This document shows positions 15,951 through 24,328 of a stretch of DNA of 39,423 nt, one piece after another. The notes beneath the pieces were generated by a model, which saw only the letters and a program-made list of their open reading frames with translations, did no database searches and was not told the origin of the DNA. This DNA is from Oscillospiraceae bacterium (GTDB taxonomy: Bacteria > Bacillota > Clostridia > Oscillospirales > Ruminococcaceae), in contig JAFXJT010000074.1 of assembly GCA_017532085.1 (NCBI GenBank), forward strand, positions 1 to 39,423, in the 5' to 3' direction. The position numbers and the translations under genes are program-made. How positions within the stretch are numbered: the first letter of the stretch is position 1; the number at the start of each line of letters is the position of its first letter.

Positions 15951-18185
15951 ATGGCAAGAAAAAAGAAGGAACCATCTGTGAAGCCGTCCAATCCGAGCAA
16001 TGCCTATATTGAGGGTGCCGGTCTGGTGGTGGAGGAGCGCATTACCGAAACGCTTCGCAAAAACTTCATGCCCTATGCCATGAGTGCCATCGTATCCCGA
16101 GCATTGCCGGAGATAGATGGATTCAAGCCCTCTCACCGTAAAATTCTCTATACAATGTATAAGATGGGCTTGCTGAACGGTGCAAGAACCAAATCTGCCA
16201 ATGTAGTGGGTCAGACTATGCGTCTGAATCCCCATGGCGATGCTGCAATTTATGAAACAATGGTGCGTCTGGCACGAGGCAATGAATCGCTGCTGCATCC
16301 ATTTGTAGACAGCAAGGGCAATTTCGGTAAAGCGTACAGCCGTGATATGGCATATGCGGCACCACGATATACCGAGGTGAAGCTGGAGGCTATCAGCGGT
16401 GAGCTGTTTCGGGATATCGACAAAGAAACCGTTGATTTCATGCCCAATTACGATAACACTACGGTAGAGCCCACCTTGCTGCCTGCGACGTTTCCTACAG
16501 TATTGGTAAATTCCAATGTCGGCATCGCAGTATCCATGGCAAGCAATGTGTGTCCCTTTAATCTGGCAGAGGTCTGTGAAACCTGTATTGCCTATATGAA
16601 GGATCCGGAGCATGATCTGCTTTCTACTTTGAAGGGTCCCGATTTCCCCACAGGCGGTTATTTGATTTATGACGAAGCAGAGCTGCAGCGTATTTATGAA
16701 ACCGGTCGCGGCAGTGTACGTCTTCGTTCCAAATACAGTTATGATAAAGCCAACAACTGTATTGAGATCACACAGATTCCCTATTCCACTACGATCGAAG
16801 CGATTATGGAAAAAACAGTGGATCTCATTAAAGCCGGCAAGATCCGTGAAATCTCTTATCTGCGAGATGAAACGGATATCAATGGCTTAAAGATTACCAT
16901 CGATCTGAAACGCGGTACTGATCCCGACAAGCTCATGCAGAAGCTGTTTCGCATGACGCCCTTACAGGATACGGTATCTTGTAATTTCAATATTCTCATT
17001 GCCGGCACACCTCGTGTATTGGGCATTCGTGAGATTTTAGAGGAATGGATTGCGTTTCGTACCGAATGTATCCGCCGCCGCGTGTATTTTGATCTGCACA
17101 AGAAAATGGACAAGCTCCATTTGCTGCAGGGTCTTGCAAAAATACTGCTGGATATTGATAAGGCGATTCGGATTGTGCGTGAGACAGAAGAAGAATCTGA
17201 GGTTGTCTCCAACTTGATGATCGGCTTTGGCATTGATGCGATACAGGCTGAATATGTGGCGGAAATTAAGCTGCGTCACTTAAACCGTGAGTATATCCTG
17301 AATCGAACCCGGGAGATCGAGCAGCTGCAGACTGAGATTGCTGAAATGGAAGAGATTTTACGGGATGTACGAAAGATCCGCAAAATCATGACCGAAGAAT
17401 TGCGGGATGTCATGAAAAAATACGGTCAGCCTCGCAAGACGTTATTCTATGATGTGACCGATGAGCCGGCGGAGGATCCCGAAGAAGAGATTCCTGATTA
17501 TCCTGTTCATCTCTTTATGACAGCCGGTGGATATTTCAAAAAAATCACGCCCCAGAGTCTGCGTATGAGCGGTGAGCATAAGCTCAAAGAGGGCGATGCT
17601 CTTGCACAGCAATTTGAAGCAACCAATCGTACTGAATTGCTGTTTTTTACCGATCGGGCACAGGTGTATAAAACCAGAGCTTCTCAGTTTGAGGACAGTA
17701 AAACCAGTGTGCTGGGTGATTATGTGCCTGTAAAGCTTGGCTTTGATGAGGGCGAAAATGTCATTTCTATGGTTGCGACTGCGGATTATAATGGCTTCTT
17801 GCTGTTTTGCTATCAGAACGGCAAGGTGACAAAAGTACCGCTTCGTGCCTATGAAACCAAAACCAATCGGCGTAAGCTTGCCAATGCCTATTCGGATAAG
17901 GCGAAGCTTGTGGCAGTGCTCTATCTGCCGGAAGATACATCGGTTCTGCTGCGTACTACCAATGGCAGAGCGTTGGTCTTCCGAACGGAAATGCTGCTTC
18001 CGAAAGCAAGCCGAGACAGCATCGGTGTGCAGGTGATGACGCTGAAAGCAAAAGCTGTGGTGGAATATGCTGCTGTCATAACATCCGAACAGCAGACAGC
18101 ACTGCAGAAGTATGTGGTGAAGAATATTCCGGCAGTAGGCGGTATGGCAAAGGATCTTGAAATCGCCGGACAATTGACATTGTAA
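15951..18185 (+). CDS. parC: Type IIA topoisomerase subunit A (ParC-like)
   Basis: This 744-residue protein is the DNA-cleaving subunit. The winged-helix/tower core has YAMSAIVSRALPEIDGFKP (42-60), a quinolone-region motif NPHGDAAIYE (93-102), and the catalytic tyrosine Y140 in APRYTE. A C-terminal domain follows a coiled-coil-like stretch around residues 440-490. At the position of E. coli GyrA S83 it has alanine (A98) and at D87 it has glutamate (E102); the latter is common in ParC, the former is a natural change at a drug-contact residue. The C-terminal blades (LFMTAGGYFKKI, DYNGFLLFCYQNGKVTKVP) are of the ParC/GyrA beta-pinwheel kind, and I do not see a clear GyrA-box, which favours topoisomerase IV. 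The start is ATG 15951 with AGAAAGGA (15935-15942). Confidence 0.9.
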   Translation: MARKKKEPSVKPSNPSNAYIEGAGLVVEERITETLRKNFMPYAMSAIVSRALPEIDGFKPSHRKILYTMYKMGLLNGARTKSANVVGQTMRLNPHGDAAIYETMVRLARGNESLLHPFVDSKGNFGKAYSRDMAYAAPRYTEVKLEAISGELFRDIDKETVDFMPNYDNTTVEPTLLPATFPTVLVNSNVGIAVSMASNVCPFNLAEVCETCIAYMKDPEHDLLSTLKGPDFPTGGYLIYDEAELQRIYETGRGSVRLRSKYSYDKANNCIEITQIPYSTTIEAIMEKTVDLIKAGKIREISYLRDETDINGLKITIDLKRGTDPDKLMQKLFRMTPLQDTVSCNFNILIAGTPRVLGIREILEEWIAFRTECIRRRVYFDLHKKMDKLHLLQGLAKILLDIDKAIRIVRETEEESEVVSNLMIGFGIDAIQAEYVAEIKLRHLNREYILNRTREIEQLQTEIAEMEEILRDVRKIRKIMTEELRDVMKKYGQPRKTLFYDVTDEPAEDPEEEIPDYPVHLFMTAGGYFKKITPQSLRMSGEHKLKEGDALAQQFEATNRTELLFFTDRAQVYKTRASQFEDSKTSVLGDYVPVKLGFDEGENVISMVATADYNGFLLFCYQNGKVTKVPLRAYETKTNRRKLANAYSDKAKLVAVLYLPEDTSVLLRTTNGRALVFRTEMLLPKASRDSIGVQVMTLKAKAVVEYAAVITSEQQTALQKYVVKNIPAVGGMAKDLEIAGQLTL

Positions 18186-18218
18186 TGCTTTGATCACTGT
18201 TGCTGTGAAGGAGGGACG

Positions 18219-19010
18219 ATGATGCAGGTGCTTTCTCTGGGCTATCATATTTTGCAGGAGACAGGCAGTCCCTTTTTTCGTCCCGAGGGCATGGAAGGCA
18301 GAATGCTGCTGCTGACCCACTCACCGATACGAATCCGGCTGGAGCAGGAGGAGGTATCGGCACAGCCCGGTGATTTGATTCTTTTTGAAAAAAATACCCC
18401 ACTGCGCTATGAGGCTGCCGGCGATGTGATGCTTTATGACTGGGTGGAATTCGATGTGGAACATGATATGGATTTTTTCCGCTCGCTGCAGATTCCTGCC
18501 AATACCTTGCTTCGGTTTGGTGACGTTGCGTTTCTGTGTACCCAGCTGCGGCAGCTCTGCACGGAATTCTATGCCGGCAATCCCAAGCGCACGGATATGA
18601 CGGATAGCTTGCTCAAAACGCTTTTGATTCATATTGCAGAGACTGCAGGACCTGTGGGGAATGTTGCTGCACAGGGCGGTGATCCGCATTATGCTGCGCT
18701 GGTGCGCCTGCGAGAGAAGATTTATGCCAATCCACAGGAAAAATGGACTGTGGAGCTGCTGTGCTCCGAAGTCAATATGAGCCGCAGCTATTTTCAGCTT
18801 GTTTATCGTGAAACCTTTGGCATGACCTGTATTGCTGATGTCATCAACTGTAAAATGAATCGTGCACGTGAGCTGCTGACAGCAACCAGTTATACGATTT
18901 CGCATATTGCGCAGCTTTGCGGTTACGAAAATGAAGAGCATTTTATGCGGCAGTTCAAGAAGAATCACGGTGTTACCCCTACGGTTTACCGTCGGGAACA
19001 TCGTGTGTGA
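18219..19010 (+). CDS. AraC-family transcriptional regulator
   Basis: This 263-residue protein has a cupin-like N-terminal sensing half (for example AQPGDLILFEKNTPLRYEA) and a C-terminal double helix-turn-helix of the AraC type from about residue 165. The signature end SHIAQLCGYENEEHFMRQFK is followed by GVTPTVYRREH. Such proteins bind DNA through the C-terminal half and a small ligand, often a sugar or metabolite, through the N-terminal half. AAGGAGG at 18208-18214 serves two adjacent ATGs, 18219 and 18222; the second has the better spacing. It follows the ParC-like gene by 33 bases without a terminator, so it may be transcribed with the topoisomerase genes. The target is unknown; no carbohydrate genes adjoin it. 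Confidence 0.9.
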   Translation: MMQVLSLGYHILQETGSPFFRPEGMEGRMLLLTHSPIRIRLEQEEVSAQPGDLILFEKNTPLRYEAAGDVMLYDWVEFDVEHDMDFFRSLQIPANTLLRFGDVAFLCTQLRQLCTEFYAGNPKRTDMTDSLLKTLLIHIAETAGPVGNVAAQGGDPHYAALVRLREKIYANPQEKWTVELLCSEVNMSRSYFQLVYRETFGMTCIADVINCKMNRARELLTATSYTISHIAQLCGYENEEHFMRQFKKNHGVTPTVYRREHRV

Positions 19011-19084
19011 ACAGTAAAAACGGTGCTTTTTTGATATTTTCGGAAAATTTTGCAAAAAGTCGAGAGTTTTTTGATCAAATCCTC

Positions 19085-19114
19085 TTGAAATTTGTGCGTG
19101 TTTCATGATATAAT
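19085..19114 (+). promoter_or_regulatory. Sigma-A promoter for the ruvCA operon
   Basis: -35 TTGAAA (19085-19090), 18-base spacer, extended -10 TGATATAAT (hexamer 19109-19114). It lies directly ahead of ruvC with a leader of only about 20-25 bases. No Gram-positive LexA box (CGAAC-N4-GTTCG type) is visible here. Confidence 0.8.
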
Positions 19115-19142
19115 AAGTTGGTGTGGTCTGGAGGAATCAAAA

Positions 19143-19622
19143 ATGCGGATTCTCGGAATTGATCCCGGTTATGCAACAGTCGGATTTGGAATTCTGGATT
19201 ATCAGGGAATGCATTTTCATACTGTGGAATACGGTGCGATTCTGACAGAGGCACATGCTGATTTTGCACAACGGCTTACTGTGATCTATGAGGATATGAT
19301 GTATCTGCTGAAGCATTTCCGGCCGCAGTGTATTGCGGTAGAAAAGCTGTTTTTCAATACCAATAAAACCACAGGCATCATGGTTGCCGAAGCTCGTGGT
19401 GTCATCTTATTGGCTGCGGGACAGCAGCAGGTACCCGTCTATGAATATACTCCCTTGCAGGTGAAATCCGCTGTGGTGGGCTACGGAAAGGCGGAAAAGG
19501 CGCAAGTCATGGATATGACGCGCAGAATCCTGCATCTGGAGGAGATTCCAAAGCCCGATGATGCGGCGGATGCCTTGGCACTTGCCATCTGCCACGGACA
19601 TTGTGCAAAACCCGATTATTGA
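19143..19622 (+). CDS. ruvC: Holliday junction endonuclease RuvC
   Basis: This 159-residue protein resolves Holliday junctions by paired nicks in concert with RuvAB. The four acidic catalytic residues are visible in standard spacing: D7 (GIDPGY), E67 (AVEKLFF), D140 and D143 (PDDAADALA). Length is normal for the family. The start is ATG 19143, eight bases after GGAGG (19130-19134); an upstream in-frame extension has no ribosome site. It is the first gene of the ruv cluster, directly behind a good promoter. Confidence 0.97.
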   Translation: MRILGIDPGYATVGFGILDYQGMHFHTVEYGAILTEAHADFAQRLTVIYEDMMYLLKHFRPQCIAVEKLFFNTNKTTGIMVAEARGVILLAAGQQQVPVYEYTPLQVKSAVVGYGKAEKAQVMDMTRRILHLEEIPKPDDAADALALAICHGHCAKPDY

Positions 19623-19638
19623 AGGAGAACAATCGCTT

Positions 19639-20235
19639 ATGATAGACAGTATCAGCGGCGTTATACAGCATAAGGAGCCGGGGCTTGCGGTGATCGTATG
19701 CAGCGGTGTCGGCTATGCCTGCCGTATCAGTCTGCAAACTGCCGCTGCCATAGGTGCCATGGGCGATGATGCCATGCTGTATACCCATCTTGCCGTGCGT
19801 GAGGATGAAATTTCGCTGTATGGCTTTGCGGCACGCAGTGAGCGTACTTGCTTTTTACAGCTGCTGAGCGTTTCGGGTGTTGGCCCGAAGGCAGCGCTCT
19901 CTATTCTTTCCGATCTGACACCGGATCGGTTTGCACTGGCTGTTGCAGCAGGGGATTCGAAAATCTTTACCAAAACGAAAGGCGTTGGTCCGAAGCTTGC
20001 ACAGCGTATTGTGCTGGAATTGAAAGATAAGGTTGCCAAAACCGTTGAGATGCAAGACTATTCTGCTGCACCTGCAATGATATCCGGTGGTGCGGTCGAA
20101 GAAGCGATGTCGGCATTGATGGTGCTGGGCTATTCACAGGGAGAGGTAGCGGGCGTGCTTGCTGCATTGGATCCCGCATTGCCGTCTTCCGAGCTGATTC
20201 GTCTTTCCCTGCTGGAATTCGGAAAGCGCTTATAA
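19639..20235 (+). CDS. ruvA: Holliday junction DNA helicase subunit RuvA
   Basis: This 198-residue protein binds four-way junctions as a tetramer and docks the RuvB motor. It shows an OB-fold N-terminus starting MIDSISG, two helix-hairpin-helix motifs (SVSGVGPK at 77-84 and TKGVGPK at 113-119), and a C-terminal domain III (EEAMSALMVLGYS) that contacts RuvB. It lies 16 bases after ruvC with GAAGGAG between them, so it is in the same transcript. Confidence 0.97.
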   Translation: MIDSISGVIQHKEPGLAVIVCSGVGYACRISLQTAAAIGAMGDDAMLYTHLAVREDEISLYGFAARSERTCFLQLLSVSGVGPKAALSILSDLTPDRFALAVAAGDSKIFTKTKGVGPKLAQRIVLELKDKVAKTVEMQDYSAAPAMISGGAVEEAMSALMVLGYSQGEVAGVLAALDPALPSSELIRLSLLEFGKRL

Positions 20236-20525
20236 GAATGACTATTACGATTGCGGCGATGACGTTTCAAAAACGGATGCGGCTGCAAGGCTTGAGTACA
20301 TAGCTCAGGATGACCTTGTTTTAAGATAGGAACACAAGACGGATTCCTTTGTTTTTTCAAGTATGGAATCTGCTGCAATAGGGCGTTTCGATCTGATGAT
20401 GCAGACACAGGCTCTGTGTTTCGGTGTTTGGTCTGCAGCAGATCGGAAAATGCCATTGTTTCCGATGTATTTTGAATTATCATGCCAATGGCAATATCAA
20501 TCAATATAGACGAGGAGGATTTTTT
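20236..20525 (+). other. 290-base intergenic stretch with several imperfect hairpins
   Basis: No gene is supported here. It contains an imperfect long-range stem (GATCTG 20390-20395 and TGCAGAC 20400-20406 pairing with GTCTGCA 20431-20437 and CAGATC 20439-20444). An alternative tight hairpin, ACACAG-GCT-CTGTGT (20405-20419), shares two bases with it. A further hairpin is TCGGAAA/TTTCCGA (20443-20449 with 20459-20465), and a small palindrome TGCCA-A-TGGCA lies at 20483-20493. None matches an RNA family I know. It is unusually long for a gap inside a ruv cluster. Confidence 0.5.
20472..20500 (+). promoter_or_regulatory. Possible weak promoter ahead of the SseB-like gene
   Basis: TTGAAT (20472-20477), 17 bases, TATCAA (20495-20500). 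The spacer holds the 11-base palindrome TGCCAATGGCA (20483-20493), a position where an operator could act. The -10 is only a partial match. Confidence 0.35.
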
Positions 20526-21251
20526 ATGAATCTGGACGAATTATTGAAGGAAGCGATAACCAAACCGGAAAAACGATCGATTTTCCTGCAAACGCTGATC
20601 AAAAGTGATGTATATGTGATCTGCAAGCAGCCTGTAAAACGCGATGAGAGTGCCGGTGGTATTTCTATGGAGCTGGTAACAACCCAGAATCCGGACGGTG
20701 ATATTTTCATTCCGTTTTTCACGAGTTATCGTGCATTGCAGCAGTTTGCAAAGCGTTATGTGAATTGCTATCGCTTGAACTGTCTGCGTCTGTTTGATTT
20801 GATTCAGTCTGCATCTGCGGTACTCAATCCCAATTCTTACGGCAAGGAGTTTTCTTCGCAGGAAATCAAGAGCATTCTGATGGTTGCAAGAAATCTGAAT
20901 ATTCCTGCCATCTCCATGAAGGAGGAAGAAACCATCGAATATCGCAGACCGCAGAAGAATGTGGATCATCTGCTTCGGCCGATGGTGCGGTATCTGGCAC
21001 GACAGGCCAATGTGGACAGCTGCTATGTGGTAGATATGATCCGTGGCTGTGAGCGTCCGCAGACCTTGTTTGTTTTTGATATGCTCGGCAACACCAGAAA
21101 GCTGTTTTTCCCGCTTTCCAAGTATATGCAGACTTACACCAAATCCGGTGACAGTCTTGTATTCCTGAGCCTTGAAGAGGATGCGGCGAAAAAAGCGATT
21201 GATGGCATTGAGCCGTTTTATATCCGCAAAAAGCGTTATTTTGAGCGCTGA
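20526..21251 (+). CDS. SseB-family protein
   Basis: This 241-residue soluble protein resembles SseB (enhanced serine sensitivity) in two parts. An N-terminal SseB domain carries FIPFFTSYRALQQFA and the conserved segment LNPNSYGKEFSSQEI (about residues 100-114). A C-terminal part (about 145-240) resembles the SseB C-terminal domain. The molecular function of the family is not established; in E. coli overexpression alters serine sensitivity, and in Gram-positives SseB-like domains appear near secretion or stress genes. The start is ATG 20526, seven bases after GAGGAGGA. It sits between ruvA and ruvB, with a long structured gap on its left and only 27 bases to ruvB on its right, so ruvB is probably co-transcribed with it. 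Confidence 0.8.
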   Translation: MNLDELLKEAITKPEKRSIFLQTLIKSDVYVICKQPVKRDESAGGISMELVTTQNPDGDIFIPFFTSYRALQQFAKRYVNCYRLNCLRLFDLIQSASAVLNPNSYGKEFSSQEIKSILMVARNLNIPAISMKEEETIEYRRPQKNVDHLLRPMVRYLARQANVDSCYVVDMIRGCERPQTLFVFDMLGNTRKLFFPLSKYMQTYTKSGDSLVFLSLEEDAAKKAIDGIEPFYIRKKRYFER

Positions 21252-21278
21252 TTATCATCTGAGATTCTTGGAGGCAGC

Positions 21279-22358
21279 ATGATTCAGACAGGCGAACCTA
21301 TCTTTGATGCATCGGCAGAGGAACGTGTCAGTTCTCCGGAACTGATTGCGCAGGATGTGGATCTGGAGACCTCTTTGCGTCCGAAATCCCTTGCTGATTA
21401 TATCGGGCAGGATAAGGTTAAGGAAAATCTTGCCATATACATTGAAGCTGCCAGAAGGCGCAATGAGCCGCTGGATCACGTGCTGCTTTATGGACCGCCC
21501 GGTCTGGGAAAGACCACGCTTTCGGGTATTATAGCCCATGAAATGGGTGTCAATCTGCGTGTAACCTCCGGGCCTGCCATTGAAAAGCCCGGCGATTTGG
21601 CTGCGCTTCTGACCAATCTTGGCAGAGGAGATGTGCTCTTTGTAGATGAAATCCACAGACTTTCCCGTGCTGTAGAGGAGATTCTGTATCCGGCTCTTGA
21701 GGATCGGGTACTGGATATCATGATCGGCAAAGGACCTTCTGCACGTAGTATTCGTGTGGATTTGCAGCCTTTTACGTTGGTGGGTGCTACGACGCGTGCA
21801 GGTCAGTTGACGCCTCCGCTGCGAGATCGTTTCGGTATTGTTCAGCGCTTGGAGCTTTATACGCCTGAACAGCTCTGTGATATTGTGCGCCGCAGTGCGA
21901 TGCTGTTGGATATCCCCTGTGAAACCGATGGAGCGATGGAGCTTGCAAAGCGTTCCAGAGGCACACCTCGAATTGCCAATCGTTTGCTGCGTCGTGTGCG
22001 TGATTTTGCTGATGTGATGGGCAATGGCGTGATTGACAGCCGATTGGCTGCAATGGCGCTGGAACGGCTGGAAATTGACCATCTGGGCTTGGATAAGCTG
22101 GATCGTCGTATGCTGGATATGATCATCCGAGGATATCATGGCGGTCCTGTGGGCTTGGAAACGCTCGCCTCTGCGATTGGTGAGGAGGCTGTCACTTTGG
22201 AGGATGTCTGTGAGCCGTTCCTGATGCAGCTTGGTATGCTGGCACGCACGCCCAGAGGCAGATGTGCAACACAGCTTGCCTATCAGCATCTGGGATATCC
22301 CCCCGATGAGAGAGTACCACAGCAGCTTTCTTTGCAGGAAATGCTGGATGCAGAATAA
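21279..22358 (+). CDS. ruvB: Holliday junction branch migration ATPase RuvB
   Basis: This 359-residue AAA+ hexameric motor drives branch migration with RuvA. Walker A is GPPGLGKT (72-79), Walker B is [10 protein letters not shown] (D123, E124), sensor I is VGATTRAG, the arginine finger region is LRDRFG, and the C-terminal winged helix ends in [17 protein letters not shown]. The start is ATG 21279 with GGAGG at 21270-21274. The N-terminal extension before the core is slightly longer than in E. coli, as is usual in Firmicutes. Confidence 0.98.
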   Translation: MIQTGEPIFDASAEERVSSPELIAQDVDLETSLRPKSLADYIGQDKVKENLAIYIEAARRRNEPLDHVLLYGPPGLGKTTLSGIIAHEMGVNLRVTSGPAIEKPGDLAALLTNLGRGDVLFVDEIHRLSRAVEEILYPALEDRVLDIMIGKGPSARSIRVDLQPFTLVGATTRAGQLTPPLRDRFGIVQRLELYTPEQLCDIVRRSAMLLDIPCETDGAMELAKRSRGTPRIANRLLRRVRDFADVMGNGVIDSRLAAMALERLEIDHLGLDKLDRRMLDMIIRGYHGGPVGLETLASAIGEEAVTLEDVCEPFLMQLGMLARTPRGRCATQLAYQHLGYPPDERVPQQLSLQEMLDAE

Positions 22359-22388
22359 AGTGTCTTTCCGGAAAGGAGAACTTGATTG

Positions 22389-22931
22389 ATGCTGCTTGCC
22401 GGACGAAATGCGAAATATAATCAAAGGATACCGCTTCCAACGGGTATTGTCAATGGACAAGGGTTGGGAGCGGTATCGGACGTGAAATTCGGAATATGTA
22501 CACTGCGCCGTCATGGCTGCGGTGTGCTTGCTGTCTATAATGCATTGCTGCTGCATCAGATTACGTTGCCGCTGTGGCAGGTGGTGCGGCGAATGGAGCG
22601 CTATGCAGTACTGCTTGCGATCTTTGGCACAAATCCATATGCATTGGGACGTGCCTTGAAATCATTTGGCTTGTGTTCTGTTCGCTGTAAAACCAAGGAA
22701 AAGCTCTATGCTGCTTTGGCGCAGGGACAACATGCGCTGTTTGCCTATTGGACAGGCAAGCCGTTTTTATCCAGTATTCATATCGTGTGTCTGCAATCGG
22801 GCGGTGAACAACTGTTGGTGCTCAATGCCTATAATCGCTGTGATCATGCAGTGGCAGTATCGCCGCAGGAGATGATTGGTTCCAGCAAAATGGTTGCCGC
22901 GTTTGCCATTGTACCGCATGATGCCCTCTGA
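22389..22931 (+). CDS. C39-like cysteine peptidase-fold protein
   Basis: This encodes a 180-residue protein without a signal peptide or clear membrane segment. It has a papain/C39-like layout: a cysteine in RRHGCGVLAVYNALLL (C44, followed by a helix), a histidine in SIHIVCLQ (H131) and an Asn-containing turn VLNAYN (N146/N149). In C39 proteins the equivalents process double-glycine leaders or other peptides, but many family members are standalone and uncharacterised. The residue before the catalytic Cys region is not the usual Asp, so activity is likely rather than certain. ATG 22389 follows GAAAGGAGAA by 8 bases; an adjacent TTG at 22386 is less likely. It is 30 bases downstream of ruvB and 17 upstream of the GlmM-like gene. 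Confidence 0.7.
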   Translation: MLLAGRNAKYNQRIPLPTGIVNGQGLGAVSDVKFGICTLRRHGCGVLAVYNALLLHQITLPLWQVVRRMERYAVLLAIFGTNPYALGRALKSFGLCSVRCKTKEKLYAALAQGQHALFAYWTGKPFLSSIHIVCLQSGGEQLLVLNAYNRCDHAVAVSPQEMIGSSKMVAAFAIVPHDAL

Positions 22932-22948
22932 GGGGAGGTTGCCAAAGG

Positions 22949-24304
22949 ATGAGTAAAGTGTTAAAGCCCGACGGACTGCGAGGTATTGCCATTGCCGAGC
23001 TGAGCTGCGAGCTTTTTTTGCATTTGGGACGTGCCGCCGCACAGGCGTTGGGACGCAGTTGTCCTCATCCGCCTGTGATTTATATTTGTCATGATACACG
23101 GCATTCGGCAGCTGCATTGGAAGCAGCACTCTGTGCCGGTATCTGCTCCGGCGGAGGCATTGCCCATTGTCTTGGCGTATTGCCTTCCTCAGGTCTTGCG
23201 CTGCTGCTTGCCGAGGAACATGCGGAAGCAGGCATTGCTATTACGGCAGAGAGCGCGTCCTATGAATATAATGGGCTGCGTATTTTCAATGGAAACGGTG
23301 CGCCGATGTCAATGGAACAATGCGCATCCATTGAGGCGCTGATGCCGGGCAGTATGCCGCTTCCGGTGAAATCGCATCGATTTTGCGGCACTGTGTTGCG
23401 GGATGATACGGCAGCACAGCGATATCTCGATGCTATGATCCGCAAAAATCCTATGGAACCGATTTCCATGCGCATTGCATTGGATTGCGCAGATGGTGCA
23501 TTGAGTGAACTGGCGGAACCTTTATTTTCGCATTATGGCGCCGAGGTAAGGCTGCTTCGGCATACACCGGATGGGTTTCATATCAATCATGACTGCGGAG
23601 TGCAGTCGATGGAAGCGCTGATGGATTATGTCAGCGAGGAGCATTGCGATGTCGGCTTTGCTTTTGATGGCGATGGCGGCAGATGTCTTGCGGTGGATGC
23701 GCAAGGGGAATTGCTGGATGGCGATTGTCTGCTGGCGATTCTTGCGCAGGATGCCAAGGAAGCGCATCGGCTGATACAAAACGGTGTGGCTGCGACTTTA
23801 ATGTCGAATTTGGGATTTCTTCGTTTTGCAGAACAAAATCAGATTACCGTGCATACCACACAGCCGGCAGCTCGCTTTGTATTGGAAAAAATGCAGAATG
23901 CAGGGCTGTCTTTGGGCGGAGAACGCAGCGGATATCTATATTTTGGAGATATGCCGGCTGCGGATGGCCTTTGCACTGCCTTGCGGATTTGTGCGGTGAT
24001 GCAGCGCAGCGGTTCCTCGCTGCATGCTCTTGCCAAGATTATGGAACATGATCCGCAGGTTTCCGTTTCGGTCAGAATTTCGCCTTATTGGCGTGAGATC
24101 TGGAAAAATGACACACAGATCACTGAATATATTGAAGCCTGTGAACGTCAGCTTGGCAACGAAGGCAGAATCCTTGTGCGGGAGCGTGGCAGAGAGGCTG
24201 TGATACAAATTCTGCTGGAAGGCAGAGATTTCCGACGCATCAATCGATATGCACTGGAAATTGCTGAAAAAATCAAAGAACGAGCCGGTAATGTCTTTGC
24301 ATAA
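22949..24304 (+). CDS. Degenerate phosphoglucosamine mutase (GlmM-like), probable pseudoenzyme
   Basis: This 451-residue protein has the alpha-D-phosphohexomutase fold of GlmM. Family landmarks are PDGLRG near the N-terminus, TLMSNLGFLRFAEQN, the sugar loop GGERSGY (323-329) and a C-terminal domain ending GRILVRERGREA. The active site is altered at three loops. The phosphoserine loop, normally ITASHNP, reads ITAESAS, which puts E101 where the catalytic serine belongs in a gapless alignment. The metal loop DGDGDR reads DGDGGR (240-245), losing the third Asp. The phosphate loop RPSGTEP reads RERGREA (411-417). The reading frame is intact and full length (GlmM is about 450), so this is not a decayed gene but probably a maintained non-catalytic or re-purposed paralogue. 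The start is ATG 22949 after GGGGAGG. It could bind sugar phosphates or GlmM itself; no function is shown. Confidence 0.85.
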   Translation: MSKVLKPDGLRGIAIAELSCELFLHLGRAAAQALGRSCPHPPVIYICHDTRHSAAALEAALCAGICSGGGIAHCLGVLPSSGLALLLAEEHAEAGIAITAESASYEYNGLRIFNGNGAPMSMEQCASIEALMPGSMPLPVKSHRFCGTVLRDDTAAQRYLDAMIRKNPMEPISMRIALDCADGALSELAEPLFSHYGAEVRLLRHTPDGFHINHDCGVQSMEALMDYVSEEHCDVGFAFDGDGGRCLAVDAQGELLDGDCLLAILAQDAKEAHRLIQNGVAATLMSNLGFLRFAEQNQITVHTTQPAARFVLEKMQNAGLSLGGERSGYLYFGDMPAADGLCTALRICAVMQRSGSSLHALAKIMEHDPQVSVSVRISPYWREIWKNDTQITEYIEACERQLGNEGRILVRERGREAVIQILLEGRDFRRINRYALEIAEKIKERAGNVFA

Positions 24305-24328
24305 TCCGGCTTCGGAAAGGTTGTTAAT

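Noticed and set aside
15684..16613. A 309-codon minus-strand frame across the small operon gene and parC-like start
   Set aside because: Shadow of two plus-strand genes with good ribosome sites.
19011..19142. Possible LexA/SOS operator ahead of ruvC
   Set aside because: No CGAAC-N4-GTTCG-type sequence is present; the GAAC pieces near 18995-19015 are direct, not inverted, and lie inside the previous gene end.
21255..22556. A 433-codon minus-strand frame opposite ruvB and the C39-like gene
   Set aside because: Spans two real genes and a gap, has no ribosome site and no recognisable domain.
22949..24304. Calling the gene an ordinary glmM
   Set aside because: The phosphoserine, metal and phosphate loops are all altered, so a functional GlmM label would mislead.
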